A DNA stretch of 64,000 nt from Baylisascaris procyonis. Taxonomy: Eukaryota; Nematoda; Chromadorea; Rhabditida; Ascarididae. The notes under the pieces are model-generated. The model did not search any database. It saw only the letters and a list, made by a program, of their open reading frames with translations, and was not told where the DNA came from. The stretch covers positions 4,278,001 to 4,342,000 of the forward strand of contig JAZARR010000175.1 in NCBI GenBank assembly GCA_037389465.1. Direction: 5' to 3'. Position 1 is the stretch's first letter. The number at the start of each line of letters is the position of its first letter. This document shows, one piece after another, positions 52,242-64,000 of this stretch. The translations under genes and the position numbers were made by a program.

Positions 52242-53187
52242 TAGAGTACGAAACTGTTGCTACAGAAGTCTGCTGCAGAGTCGTTACTGCAGAAGAGGAT
52301 GAGCGCTGTGGCCACAGGCAATGCTCTAAGCAGCTCTCGTTTTCTTTGTCATCGCAGTTGAGTATGGCGTTCATTGCATTACTTGTTTTTACTCTAAGGC
52401 GTGCGGTCTTGCGATACAATCCCTCACGCGAAATACTGCGCTGGTGTTCATTACTATTAACTTTCAACTTTCGAAGTCTTTTTAAATCCACTCGAAGTTT
52501 TCATTTTTGAATATAACTGCTTTCGAGCGTTTTAAGAGTTTATCGAAGTGGAATTGCTTACTCGGTTGCTACTTCAGCTTATGAGAGCTTTCCATGTTTT
52601 TGTTTGCCCTTTAGCGCAACTCCTTCACCGTTAGTCGTATTCGTTTTCGTTTAGCCGAATTTTGCGACCTAAACATTTTTGATTTTCTCCAGACGTTGTA
52701 TATGATAACTTTAACGCATTATGCCTCACCTCGTGATATTTCTTTAAGACCCTTATAAACACTATATTTGCGTATGCTTCTATTTTTCGGCATTTTTGAT
52801 AATAATTGCCGTAGAAGTTGAAATAGTTGCAAAAATCACTACCTGAGTTTTTGTGCCAGAATTTCCATTTGTATACTTTGTTATGTTAATTAAATAATTT
52901 AAAAGCAGCAACTAGGATCATGAAGTTTGTTTCGATAAGCATTATTTGTTTCTTCGAATATCTCCTCCCAAAGACTTGCTGCATTAGAATAAAGTGGACG
53001 GAATAATGCTGCTTCCCAATTGATGTTTTACTTAGGCTTGCTCTAGGGTATCAATATGTGAAGTGAATAACGCTGCGATCGTGTTAGGCTAAAATTAATG
53101 TTTACCTTAATGGTGGTAGTCGGTGGAAACTTTATTCCGACCGTAAGTGACCGTGGATATTGCCTTGCAACCGAGGTCGGGTCTTAC
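50275..53187. repeat. Array unit 5
   Basis: Full unit of 2913 bp with a TA run at 52182-52239 (58 bp). Type gtctc/gaccg. It matches unit 2 at all the substitution sites I tabulated. Confidence 0.95.
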
Positions 53188-55092
53188 TCATAGTTCATGC
53201 CGCAGGTTTATTTCGCTAATAGTCTTGTTTGCTCCCGTGGCGATAGAACGCCAAATCCACCTGCGATTCGTCCGCGCTCGCGCATACGTTGTGAACACTT
53301 GGGTTAGGCTGTGATGAGTCATGCTTCAAGATGGTGGATACGGATGATTCCGCTCTAGGCGGATATCTGTAGCTGCTTGTAACGAGGTGACGATGGATAT
53401 TGCAGGATGTCAGGCATTCCACCTGTGTTTGATCTTCTGTGATGCGGTAAGAGATGGGGTTCTTTGGAATTAGCGATGCCTTAACGGGAAGTTTTATGTA
53501 GCATTTTTCATTACAACGTTTCATTATTCGCCCCTGAACTTCTTTTTTTCATACGATATCCTTGAATGTCAAAAAGTCTATTAAAAAGTACACAACCGGT
53601 TCGTGGGAAAGAAATGCGTTGAAAGTTTGCCCGTGACAGAGTGCCCCGTCGATGAGGGCATTTGCCCACGGGTTGAGAGTTTTTTGAAGTATTGAATGGG
53701 GGTTCATTGCTTTGAATGCTTTTCAATGCTAATCTTGTGCTCTTTTTTTCTGTTGCAACTAATGTCATCATATTTGATATGGTATTATTCTTCCTTTTCG
53801 GCAGGCATGACCTTCAACTACTTCACATATTCTATTGACATATTTTCAAGAGGATTTCATAATTTTCAGCGATTCATCTCTCTGTAATTCTATCTAGTTT
53901 CCTTCGTCTTCGTGAGTAAAAAAAGAGTTCATTTGGAATATATTCTCTACGGCTGGACTAATTTTTTTCAAAATCTTTTTATGAATGCAAAAATATAAAG
54001 CAAAAATCGACACTTTTGTCTAAGATAATCTCTGAGTATTTACGTAGTCCTCTTTTTTTACGGAAACCAGCGAGTGAATTCAGTGCTTTATACAAGTGCA
54101 TAAAGAGCTTTCCGATCAAAAATGTAACAGAGTGTGACTCAATCTTTGTTATAATTCATCAAGAGAGGCTATTAAAGGAATTAATTTTCATATTTAGAGT
54201 ATACCGAGAATATTTCATTTATACGCTATGATTTTATCAGAAAATATAAATTCTTACTATAGACGATTTTTCTATATTTTCTCATCGAAAATACAGAAAT
54301 CTTTAGAAAACGTCGCTAGAATTCACTTCTAATGCAGTCGATTCGAGAATGAGGACGTTCGGGTGTAAGTTGCAAAATTATATCGCGTAGATTTCTAGCA
54401 AACCGATATATAGACAAGAACGTCGCCAATGAAAAGGAATCGTAGATGATGCATTAATTTGCGGAAAAATTAGTTTGTTAAGAAAACCGACATTCCTCTA
54501 TTATTCATGTGGGATCCGGTTCATTTTACACAAAACGATGTTTGATTGGGGAAAATCTTCCGTTAGTGCATCATAATTATTCAAGTTCTATTGAGTACAC
54601 TTGAATTTTAATATATTTGCATATCATCAAATATATTGAGCGAAATCTTAAGCGTGAAATAGGGCGATATGCTTAAAGAATCTCAGCAACAGCGTGTAAG
54701 CGTTTAGTATGAACGCAATATGATGGCTGGTTTCAGTAGAACTTAGTTTGCATTGTCTTGTTGATATTGTTTTATGATAACTGTACAAGGTATGCTTGAC
54801 AATATTCAGATTAGGCAACAAAAATGCAAATTTACTATTTACAAGCTTGTGAGATGAATTTACCAGCGTTCGTATCTGCTTATTTCTTCGAACTATCTGA
54901 TCATATCTGATCCTCTTTATTTCGTATTTTGACGTTTACTATTTTAAAAAATATGTACAGATCGCGGCAATTGTTATCAACTCGTTTTCATCATAACGAA
55001 TGACGTCTTTGATTTTTTCTCTAATCATATTTTGTCCTATAGCGCGGCCAACGTTTATTAGAGGATGGGAGTTTTTTCTCTCTCTATCCACG

Positions 55093-55170
<78 letters not shown>

Positions 55171-56116
55171 TAGAGTACGAAACTGTTGCTACAGAAGTCT
55201 GCTGCAGAGTCGTTACTGCAGAAGAGGATGAGCGCTGTGGCCACAGGCAATGCTCTAAGCAGCTCTCGTTTTCTTTGTCATCGCAGTTGAGTATGGCGTT
55301 CATTGCATTACTTGTTTTTACTCTAAGGCGTGCGGTCTTGCGATACAATCCCTCACGCGAAATACTGCGCTGGTGTTCATTACTATTAACTTTCAACTTT
55401 CGAAGTCTTTTTAAATCCACTCGAAGTTTTCATTTTTGAATATAACTGCTTTCGAGCGTTTTAAGAGTTTATCGAAGTGGAATTGCTTACTCGGTTGCTA
55501 CTTCAGCTTATGAGAGCTTTCCATGTTTTTGTTTGCCCTTTAGCGCAACTCCTTCACCGTTAGTCGTATTCGTTTTCGTTTAGCCGAATTTTGCGACCTA
55601 AACATTTTTGATTTTCTCCAGACGTTGTATATGATAACTTCAACGCATTATGCCTCACCTCGTGATATTTCTTTAAGACCCTTATAAACACTATATTTGC
55701 GTATGCTTCTATTTTTCGGCATTTTTGATAATAATTGCCGTAGAAGTTGAAATAGTTGCAAAAATCACTACCTGAGTTTTTGTGCCAGAATTTCCATTTG
55801 TATACTTTGTTATGTTAATTAAATAATTTAAAAGCAGCAACTAGGATCATGAAGTTTGTTTCGATAAGCATTATTTGTTTCTTCGAATATCTCCTCCCAA
55901 AGACTTGCTGCATTAGAATAAAGTGGACGGAATAATGCTGCTTCCCAATTGATGTTTTACTTAGGCTTGCTCTAGGGTATCAATATGTGAAGTGAATAAC
56001 GCTGCGATCGTGTTAGGCTAAAATTAATGTTTACCTTAATGGTGGTAGTCGGTGGAAACTTTATTCCGACCGTAAGTGACCGTGGATATTGCCTTGCAAC
56101 CGAGGTCGGGTCTTAC
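53188..56116. repeat. Array unit 6
   Basis: Full unit of 2929 bp with a TA run at 55095-55168 (74 bp). Type gtttc/gagcg with the aacttcaacgc variant, like unit 3. Private changes include gttcta near 54587 and gacgtcttt near 55002. Confidence 0.95.
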
Positions 56117-58021
56117 TCATAGTTCATGCCGCAGGTTTATTTCGCTAATAGTCTTGTTTGCTCCCGTGGCGATAGAACGCCAAATCCACCTGCGATTCGT
56201 CCGCGCTCGCGCATACGTTGTGAACACTTGGGTTAGGCTGTGATGAGTCATGCTTCAAGATGGTGGATACGGATGATTCCGCTCTAGGCGGATATCTGTA
56301 GCTGCTTGTAACGAGGTGACGATGGATATTGCAGGATGTCAGGCATTCCACCTGTGTTTGATCTTCTGTGATGCGGTAAGAGATGGGGTTCTTTGGAATT
56401 AGCGATGCCTTAACGGGAAGTTTTATGTAGCATTTTTCATTACAACGTTTCATTATTCGCCCCTGAACTTCTTTTTTTCATACGATATCCTTGAATGTCA
56501 AAAAGTCTATTAAAAAGTACACAACCGGTTCGTGGGAAAGAAATGCGTTGAAAGTTTGCCCGTGACAGAGTGCCCCGTCGATGAGGGCATTTGCCCACGG
56601 GTTGAGAGTTTTTTGAAGTATTGAATGGGGGTTCATTGCTTTGAATGCTTTTCAATGCTAATCTTGTGCTCTTTTTTTCTGTTGCAACTAATGTCATCAT
56701 ATTTGATATGGTATTATTCTTCCTTTTCGGCAGGCATGACCTTCAACTACTTCACATATTCTATTGACATATTTTCAAGAGGATTTCATAATTTTCAGCG
56801 ATTCATCTCTCTGTAATTCTATCTAGTTTCCTTCGTCTTCGTGAGTAAAAAAAGAGTTCATTTGGAATATATTCTCTACGGCTGGACTAATTTTTTTCAA
56901 AATCTTTTTATGAATGCAAAAATATAAAGCAAAAATCGACACTTTTGTCTAAGATAATCTCTGAGTATTTACGTAGTCCTCTTTTTTTACGGAAACCAGC
57001 GAGTGAATTCAGTGCTTTATACAAGTGCATAAAGAGCTTTCCGATCAAAAATGTAACAGAGTGTGACTCAATCTTTGTTATAATTCATCAAGAGAGGCTA
57101 TTAAAGGAATTAATTTTCATATTTAGAGTATACCGAGAATATTTCATTTATACGCTATGATTTTATCAGAAAATATAAATTCTTACTATAGACGATTTTT
57201 CTATATTTTCTCATCGAAAATACAGAAATCTTTAGAAAACGTCGCTAGAATTCACTTCTAATGCAGTCGATTCGAGAATGAGGACGTTCGGGTGTAAGTT
57301 GCAAAATTATATCGCGTAGATTTCTAGCAAACCGATATATAGACAAGAACGTCGCCAATGAAAAGGAATCGTAGATGATGCATTAATTTGCGGAAAAATT
57401 AGTTTGTTAAGAAAACCGACATTCCTCTATTATTCATGTGGGATCCGGTTCATTTTACACAAAACGATGTTTGATTGGGGAAAATCTTCCGTTAGTGCAT
57501 CATAATTATTCAAGTTTTATTGAGTACACTTGAATTTTAATATATTTGCATATCATCAAATATATTGAGCGAAATCTTAAGCGTGAAATAGGGCGATATG
57601 CTTAAAGAATCTCAGCAACAGCGTGTAAGCGTTTAGTATGAACGCAATATGATGGCTGGTTTCAGTAGAACTTAGTTTGCATTGTCTTGTTGATATTGTT
57701 TTATGATAACTGTACAAGGTATGCTTGACAATATTCAGATTAGGCAACAAAAATGCAAATTTACTATTTACAAGCTTGTGAGATGAATTTACCAGCGTTC
57801 GTATCTGCTTATTTCTTCGAACTATCTGATCATATCTGATCCTCTTTATTTCGTATTTTGACGTTTACTATTTTAAAAAATATGTACAGATCGCGGCAAT
57901 TGTTATCAACTCGTTTTCATCATAACGAATGACTTCTTTGATTTTTTCTCTAATCATATTTTGTCCTATAGCGCGGCCAACGTTTATTAGAGGATGGGAG
58001 TTTTTTCTCTCTCTATCCACG

Positions 58022-58077
<56 letters not shown>

Positions 58078-59016
58078 TAGAGTACGAAACTGTTGCTACA
58101 GAAGTCTGCTGCAGAGTCGTTACTGCAGAAGAGGATGAGCGCTGTGGCCACAGGCAATGCTCTAAGCAGCTCTCGTTTTCTTTGTCATCGCAGTTGAGTA
58201 TGGCGTTCATTGCATTACTTGTTTTTACTCTAAGGCGTGCGGTCTTGCGATACAATCCCTCACGCGAAATACTGCGCTGGTGTTCATTACTATTAACTTT
58301 CAACTTTCGAAGTCTTTTTAAATCCACTCGAAGTTTTCATTTTTGAATATAACTGCTTTCGAGCGTTTTAAGAGTTTATCGAAGTGGAATTGCTTACTCG
58401 GTTGCTACTTCAGCTTATGAGAGCTTTCCATGTTTTTGTTTGCCCTTTAGCGCAACTCCTTCACCGTTAGTCGTATTCGTTTTCGTTTAGCCGAATTTTG
58501 CGACCTCAACATTTTTGATTTTCTCCAGACGTTGTATATGATAACTTTAACGCATTATGCCTCACCTCGTGATATTTCTTTAAGACCCTTATAAACACTA
58601 TATTTGCGTATGCTTCTATTTTTCGGCATTTTTGATAATAATTGCCGTAGAAGTTGAAATAGTTGCAAAAATCACTACCTGAGTTTTTGTGCCAGAATTT
58701 CCATTTGTATACTTTGTTATGTTAATTAAATAATTTAAAAGCAGCAACTAGGATCATGAAGTTTGTTTCGATAAGCATTATTTGTTTCTTCGAATATCTC
58801 CTCCCAAAGACTTGCTGCATTAGAGTAAAGTGGACGGAATAATGCTGCTTCCCAATTGATGTTTAACTTAGGCTGTGCTCTAGGGTATCAATATGTGAAG
58901 TGAATAACGCTGCGATCGTGTTAGGCTAAAATTAATGTTTACCTTAATGGTGGTAGTCGGTGGAAACTTTATTCCGACCGTAAGTGACCGTGGATATTGC
59001 CTTGCAACCGAGATCG
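56117..59016. repeat. Array unit 7 (right edge)
   Basis: This 2900-bp unit ends eight bases before the usual joint. TA run at 58024-58075 (52 bp). Type gtttc/gagcg with gacctcaac as in unit 4. Its last ~190 bp hold several differences from units 2-6 (agagtaaag, gtttaac, gctgtgctc), the last shared with unit 1, so the right edge is also starting to diverge. Confidence 0.95.
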
Positions 59017-59025
59017 CATTTTGTT

Positions 59026-59059
59026 GACCGTGAATGCCGTTTAACAACCGAGATCGGGT
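59026..59059. repeat. Diverged partial copy of the unit end, just outside the array
   Basis: The segment gaccgtgaatgcc...caaccgagatcgggt resembles the end of every unit (gaccgtggatattgcc...caaccgagatcgggt) with several changes. It starts ten bases after the last unit stops matching. It is either a remnant of an older, decayed copy or the ancestral short duplication that seeded unequal exchange. Confidence 0.6.
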
Positions 59060-60639
59060 TTAAACCGATGCATTTCAAGAATATCGGTCATTCACGCTGG
59101 CAGACATCCGATAAAGAAATTGTCGGCAGAGAAAGCCTCTTGACTGATACGATTTAATCGCGAGATTTGTAGAGTCTATAGAGGATGCAAGCATATTTAA
59201 GGTATCGTTATCCGCCGAACACCTCCTTAACTATCTACATTAAAAGAATGTAGATTGCCGTAAAGTGCAAATAGGATTCGTCGGGTGGGCAAAATAGCAG
59301 AAAAAAGCTGAGAACATGACTTGCTTAGGCGATGGATAATAGTTGCTGCTGTAAATGTACTTGCTATAGGCGGTGGATTCCTTGAACTGCGTCGATCCTG
59401 TTTAACGGGACGAAGAGCATTCCTAAGGAACGCCGATAGCAGAGCAGAAACTTTCATATGTGTGATCTCAATCTGAAAACAAACCTGCGTTCCTCCCCAT
59501 CTCTATGGGAAAGCTTTTTTTGGAGGATGATATGCAGACGTTTCCTATCCACCGTACTGAATACTTTCATATTCACTCGAGCTTCTTTGACATCATGCTT
59601 AGGTGAATGATTGAATTAATTTCCGCTAGATTAGCATTTATTTTCATTTTGTGTTTTTAAATTTAAAGTGTTGGAGCATAGTTTTTTCTGCGCGGATCAT
59701 AGGGCTGCGAGGCAGAAATTTTTCGCATCTGCAATTCTTCCGACTTTCGGCGCTTTGTAGACAAATCCTCTTCTAAGAGGGCGATGATTATTAGTTATTA
59801 ACCAAAGGCCATTCGATTGCAGCGGAATGAATTTCAGGTATATTAGTTTATCACTTTGATGATAAACGAAACGAACCGAAAAAGTTCGAAATCGGATTTC
59901 GGTCAAAAAGAAAAAAACAAAATTTAGTTATTCATTTAGTCGGTTACCATCGCTATTCCACTCTCTGTTGATTGGTAGGTATGGAATTAAGCCGTAAGTG
60001 ATAACAAAGTTTGCGGGCGAGTGATAACACTGATGTATTTATTCCTTTTTTCTGCGTAACCGCGAAGTGTGCACGTAAACTGAAAGTAGCTTGTTCTCAT
60101 TCTTGCTCACCTTTCCTCCAGGACTTGTCCTCTAAACTTCAGTGATATCTTAAAACGACGGGTAGGCACTGGTTGCTTGATTAGCATCTTGCTGAGTATG
60201 CAAATTTATCTACTTGAGGAGAGGAAGGAGTATGATTAAACCAGCTGTCGTTGGGCTCCAAATATGCAGACTCGAGTTTAGTTTAACCGGTTGAGTGCTG
60301 ATTCACTATGCACATTTTTGATCACTAGGCGCGGGGGGGAAACGAATAAAGCGCATTTATTTTTTAATAGATTTTTACGTCGACTCTCCTCGCTTGTTCT
60401 TTGTAGATCGTAACCAACCTTTCTTGCGTAGAATTTTTTTAATATTGTCTTCTATATCAAATTTATGTTGTTTACCAAATTTATGAATAAATGTGCCGTG
60501 AAAAAATAGGATTTCATCCGTCTTTAATATTTTCATTTGCAAAATTTGACTTCTTTGATGCGATTTCTTTTGAACGATTTTTGACTGAGAAAGCAAGGTA
60601 ACATTTTTTATGCGTCTACACCTTTATTTGCGTTGCTAA

Positions 60640-60640
<1 letters not shown>
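59060..60640. other. Right flank of the array
   Basis: Somewhat GC-richer than the AT-rich tracts, with minus-strand frames of about 70 codons (59227-59457, 59697-59906, 60375-60596) that show no recognised domain. No supported gene or RNA. Confidence 0.45.
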
Positions 60641-60695
<55 letters not shown>

Positions 60696-60700
60696 CATGT
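60641..60700. repeat. (TA)n microsatellite with palindromic border
   Basis: TA run at 60643-60684 followed by gtatatatatacatgt; the left border acatat and right border acatgt give the block near dyad symmetry. Similar words, cgttgcta...acatatat, occur on both sides (near 60631 and 60710), suggesting a local duplication. Confidence 0.9.
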
Positions 60701-63700
60701 TTTTTTTCCGTTGCTACAAGTAACATATATAAAAATCTACGAATAAGAAACATTTCAACTGTGCAACTCGATCTGTAGTCAAATTTTTGATATTTTAATG
60801 TCCAATTATACCTAGGTTTCTGATGTTTTCTTCGTCATTCTTGTTGAATAGCATGTTAATCAAAAAACTTTCCAATGGGCTGCATCTGACAATATTTTTT
60901 TCCGCTTATTGTTCATGCTATGAGCATTGTTGGTGGTTTTTTGATTGGTATGGGCACATCATTTTATACATCATCAATATAAGTTTATTGTTTGAGTTTT
61001 AGTTGCGCAGCGTAAGTGTTAGGGATAGAAACGGCGTTGCGAACTTCCGGAATTATTCCTCCTTCCGGAGTGAATGCAGAAGTTCAACTGTTCTATGACT
61101 CACACGAACGGGATCTTTATTATTTGCCTTACATTTCCACGAGTTTCCGTTCTTGCACCTAAGGACGAAAGATTGCGCTGAAGTAAGAGAAGTGAATAAC
61201 GCCGCTGAAGTAACAGATGGGACTTGAACTTTTTTTGAAGAGTGATTAAGAAATACGAATAGCAGATGGTTCACGGCAACAACGCTTAATCAGCCACCAC
61301 ATTCTTTGCTTGCTAATTTTGTATAATTTTGTAATTAATATTTATAGTGTTTTTTGAAGAGTTTATTCCTCCTTGCTGATTAATTTTTAGGTACTCAAAG
61401 GTATTATTCATTGGAAAGATAGTAGTATGAGTTTATAGATTATATACTTAATAAATAATATTACAATAAATAATATAACAATTGTTGATCCCTTGAGCGT
61501 TAACCCACATGAGGATGCCTCGTAAAGAAAATCATATATTAAAGCCTCAAAGATTTGTTGTTTTGGTTTTGCGCTTCACTTCGCCGATTATGCGATATTC
61601 GCATCGAGTGCTTTGCCAATCCGCCATATTCATATGTAAATTGAGCGCCGAAAAAACATATATTCTGACCGATTTCATAGCATTTCTCACCATACAAATT
61701 GAATGCTGGAAATAAACTTTATATTGCTTTATTGCTCTCTTTAGTACATTCCATTTGCTGCTTGACGTAAAGGCAAGTAGAGGAAAATAACAGCAACAAT
61801 GTGCTCATCATCAGCGTTATTTAATCATAATTAAATTCATAGTAAAAGCCATGTTTTATTGGTCAATTATATGGTATATTTTGTCCGTTCCCCGCTATAC
61901 TACCCTAAGATATCTTCCTCAATTTACGCTCATGCAAAAAAATCTTTAAGTTTGAATACGAAAAGAAATGTTTTTATTGTTGAACCGCTGCCGATGCTAG
62001 TGTTTCTCAGTGTATGTTAGCATTGTTCAATAAGCTGGTCTCGTAGGATGGCGTAATCGCTGTGCATAGCCGTCGATGGCTATCACTCAAATGTTGAGCA
62101 CGTCTATTCTATTGCGTTCTTCGTTGATTTCTTTCGCAGCTGTTCACTTCTGCATGACTCCATTGTTCGTTCTTTTCGTTTAGTCAAGTTATACATTTTT
62201 AAACGAAGCAAATCGGCCTGATGATCATCTAATTTTCGAATATAAAATCAATTTTTAGATTTTCTTTTTCCAAAATTGGATTTTTCGGTTTTTTCTAGTG
62301 AAAAATTTATTCAACTAATTGTTTGATCACTTTTTAAAAAAATATCTCTCTGATATTTTTCTACTTCAAAGATCTTATAGATTTTTTTGGAAGCGGATGC
62401 GAATAAGCCGAAAGCGCTATGACATTCACTTTTTTGTCTTATTGAGGCTCAACTGGTTTGCCTCGTGCATTGACTAGTTATTTGAATCACCATTCAAACC
62501 AACTGCTACGAATCTTAATACCGCCATAGAAACGCTTTTCCACTTTTATATGAGGTCAATTTTTGGGAAATTTTTATAATGGGAGTTGAATGATTCTACT
62601 AGCAACAATGCAAAATTCGCTAGCTTTTCTGTTATTATTTTAGTCTTGTTGAGTACCCTTAAAAAAACTTCGAACGTCGTATAAGGCGTGCCAATAAAAT
62701 ATGAGCGTACGCATATGTGCATGTGTGGGATTGTAACAAACATCTATCGCTATGCAAACAATTGATAAACTTTTGCATTCAATAGCACAAGTGAGTGGTA
62801 CTTTCACCATCGAGTTTCATCGTCTCATCGCAGAATGCGCTGATTTATCGATGTTCATAGCGAATTAATAACTGAAAAGATTCCAAAATTGTTGTTTTAT
62901 TGAAATTTTTCTAGTGGGTTGATCGTTTTGTTATGTCAGAATTAGCTCAAGAGCTCATCCAATGCGGTCAGTGGATCTGCTTTCCTGTAATAAAAGTCAT
63001 TTTTAAAGTTGGTATTTGAGTAAATACTGTTTTAAATACTTAAAATATATTCAGTTGTTTAAAGTTAGCATAAATGTAAAATTTTAACAAATGCAAAAAT
63101 AAATATAAATTAACATAGTGTTGATATTTGAATAACAAATAATATTCAGTTATTTGAATTTGTTTGTTCGCATAAAAAAATGTTCATTCGTAGAAGTGAA
63201 GTTAATTGAATTGAAGGTGAATATTAGTGCGCATTTAGGGGACCAATGAAATGACTGCACTTCGTTTCTCTTTAATCCAACGTTCATTTATTTAAATCGG
63301 AACATTTTTTTTTCTTCATCTAAATTCTTAGTCTTTAAAGAAATCGTTGTTTGCTCGATTTTCACGTTTCTCTTTCACATTTTCATCATAGAATTTACTC
63401 GATTGAATTTCGTATATGCTCAGTTCTATGCTGATTTATTTTTGATAATTCGCACACTTTTAATATTTAAATAATTTATGACTAAAAATTACTTAGTAAG
63501 GTTACCTCGATTAATTATACTATCAACTGCATTTATTGAAGTGTATTGAAGTTTGCTTTACTTTCACCTTTAATGAATGATCGTTCAGCAATACACCTGC
63601 AAATGCACCTGTCATGTTCCATTAAAATCAATTGATCGTTGCATTAATCTCGAAATCATTTATAGGGAGCGACCCACAATGTTTCAAAATCCCTCTCAAT

Positions 63701-64000
63701 TTTATTTTTGAAGAGAATTAATGTAGTGTGGTTTTTTCATGTATTCAAACACACTTACTTCCTAATTTGTATATACCTTGCTCTGTTACATGTATTATGT
63801 AGTTATTCGCATCGATTAGCCAGATATCCGGGATATTCCCATCGGTTAGCCAATATCTAGAATCTCATTATTTCAAACCTACATTTAAGAATTGGAAATT
63901 TTACATGAATAAACGAATATATAACGCCTGCTAAAGTAATTTGGTTCTTAATCTAATAACGAGCGACATATATTCCGTATTCATGTATGAGTGGTAGGAA
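60701..64000. other. Gene-poor AT-rich end of the window
   Basis: No convincing exon, RNA gene or repeat. A repeated ttccgga word lies near 61046-61073, and a 73-codon minus-strand frame at 61053-61274 has no recognised domain. The sequence becomes very AT-rich after 63000. Confidence 0.5.

Larger units (their letters stand above)
38971..59016. repeat. Seven-unit head-to-tail tandem array, unit ~2.9 kb
   Basis: The junction word tcatagttcatgccgcagg recurs at 38971, 41515, 44431, 47346, 50275, 53188 and 56117. This defines seven direct copies; spacings between full units are 2913-2929 bp. Units 2-7 are almost identical by eye and differ mainly in the (TA)n run and about ten substitutions or small indels. 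Left of 38971 and right of 59016 the similarity stops. No rRNA, snRNA, tRNA, histone or spliced-leader sequence was recognised in the unit. The open frames inside change between copies because TA-run lengths (52, 62, 60, 74, 58, 74 and 52 bp) fall in all three residue classes modulo 3, and one frame depends on a one-T indel. That argues against coding. The array is best described as a megasatellite or an amplified unique segment, kept similar by unequal exchange or conversion, or amplified very recently. Confidence 0.95.

Noticed and set aside
58866..58873. ttaggc word, the nematode telomere repeat, in each unit
   Set aside because: It occurs as single isolated copies, not tandemly, so it is a chance hexamer.
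38971..59016. CRISPR array or rDNA/5S/spliced-leader cluster
   Set aside because: Units are ~2.9 kb with no short repeat-spacer structure, and no rRNA, 5S, snRNA or spliced-leader sequence was recognised in them.

Overview
The window looks like gene-poor, AT-rich, non-methylated invertebrate nuclear DNA. By eye GC is roughly one third, CpG is frequent, (TA)n microsatellites are long, T-rich splice acceptors occur, and there are no operons, prokaryotic gene blocks, rRNA, recognisable tRNA or CRISPR. A nematode-like source is plausible: the genome texture fits, and so does a short non-LTR-type retroposon with a TAAA-repeat tail. The sequence alone does not settle the taxon. No protein could be assigned to a named gene.

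Layout. Positions 1-1860 hold a strong minus-strand G-quadruplex motif, a diverged direct repeat, and the best coding candidate: a small acidic protein in one or two exons. Positions 1862-34300 are mostly featureless intergenic or intronic DNA. This stretch contains scattered short tandem duplications, TA microsatellites (one of 133 bp, one flanked by a perfect inverted repeat), a few GC-richer islands, and one possible relic of a retrotransposon integrase. Positions 34400-36800 are the accessory patch. It has a G-rich tract, then a complete 363-bp minus-strand retroposon bounded by an exact 13-bp target-site duplication and carrying four consecutive perfect-stem hairpins. About 1 kb further on lies a 5'-truncated relative in the opposite orientation, followed by a possible exon.

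Positions 38971-59016 are the dominant feature: seven head-to-tail copies of a ~2.9-kb unit, about 20 kb in all. Units 2-7 differ by only a handful of substitutions plus the length of an internal (TA)n run. Shared variants define at least two unit types and hint at a three-unit higher-order period of about 8.76 kb. The left edge of unit 1 is clearly diverged and lacks about 350 bp. A short diverged echo of the unit's end lies just past the right edge. This is the signature of a recently amplified, partly homogenised tandem array (megasatellite). The ORFs inside it shift frame between copies with the TA-run length and a one-T indel, so I do not treat them as genes. Positions 59060-64000 return to plain non-coding sequence with one more TA microsatellite.

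The genes do not form a visible pathway. What ties the window together is repeat biology: tandem amplification, retroposition, and microsatellite or slippage growth in a gene desert.
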